In this document: positions 7,787-7,800 of the stretch, piece by piece
Layout: every line of letters starts with the position of its first letter
How positions within the stretch are numbered: position 1 is the stretch's first letter
NCBI GenBank assembly: GCA_900550735.1
Contig: URTD01000082.1
Span: forward strand, 1 to 7,800
Length of the DNA: 7,800 nt
Origin: an uncultured Collinsella sp.
GTDB taxonomy: Bacteria; Actinomycetota; Coriobacteriia; Coriobacteriales; Coriobacteriaceae
Direction of reading: 5' to 3'
Notes under the pieces: model-generated
What the model saw: only the letters and a program-made list of their open reading frames with translations
Database searches by the model: none
What the model was told of the DNA's origin: nothing
Program-made: the position numbers and the translations under genes

Positions 7787-7800
7787 TTGATTGATTTTAA
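7745..7800. other. AT-rich sequence of foreign character at the window end
   Basis: This 56-base stretch holds about 11 G or C bases (roughly 20%), against well over 50% in the preceding coding DNA. It begins inside the Asp23-like frame. No coding potential, terminal inverted repeat or known element end can be recognised in so short a piece. It may be the edge of an inserted element, or an assembly join. Confidence 0.55.

Overview
The window looks like a chromosomal housekeeping segment from a fairly high-GC actinobacterium, most likely class Coriobacteriia and close to Collinsella. That placement is inferred from base composition, codon choice, protein character and gene order; no search was run. 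All protein genes and the tRNA lie on the + strand.

Positions 1-3662 carry a tight translation and RNA-maturation operon: the 3' end of infB (initiation factor IF-2), rbfA (30S maturation), a DHH/DHHA1 phosphoesterase of the NrnA type (nanoRNA/pAp turnover), truB (tRNA pseudouridine-55 synthase) and ribF (FAD synthetase). Genes overlap by a few bases or are separated by 11-15 bases, which implies co-transcription and translational coupling. The primase gene dnaG overlaps the end of ribF by 8 bases, so the infB-type operon runs directly into the replication/transcription module dnaG-rpoD.

dnaG is broken by a frameshift near 4711. The zinc-binding and TOPRIM core (frame of 3655) and the rest of the protein (frame of 4712 to 5755) are both well preserved but in different frames. 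After a 110-base gap with a possible promoter comes rpoD, the primary sigma factor. Its Shine-Dalgarno sequence points to a GTG start at 5866, not the upstream ATG at 5851.

Positions 7216-7513 hold a perfect 15-bp hairpin after rpoD, then a second long, nearly continuous palindrome that resembles a dispersed REP/MITE-type element, then a promoter, tRNA-Asn(GTT) with encoded CCA, and a classic intrinsic terminator. From 7514 there is an intergenic stretch with a weak promoter candidate. It leads to the first 24 codons of an Asp23/Gls24-like gene, which stops matching its family at about 7744, where composition drops abruptly to roughly 20% GC up to the window end. That junction (mobile-element insertion, rearrangement or chimeric assembly) and the dnaG frameshift are the two real anomalies. 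I found no new multi-gene system here.
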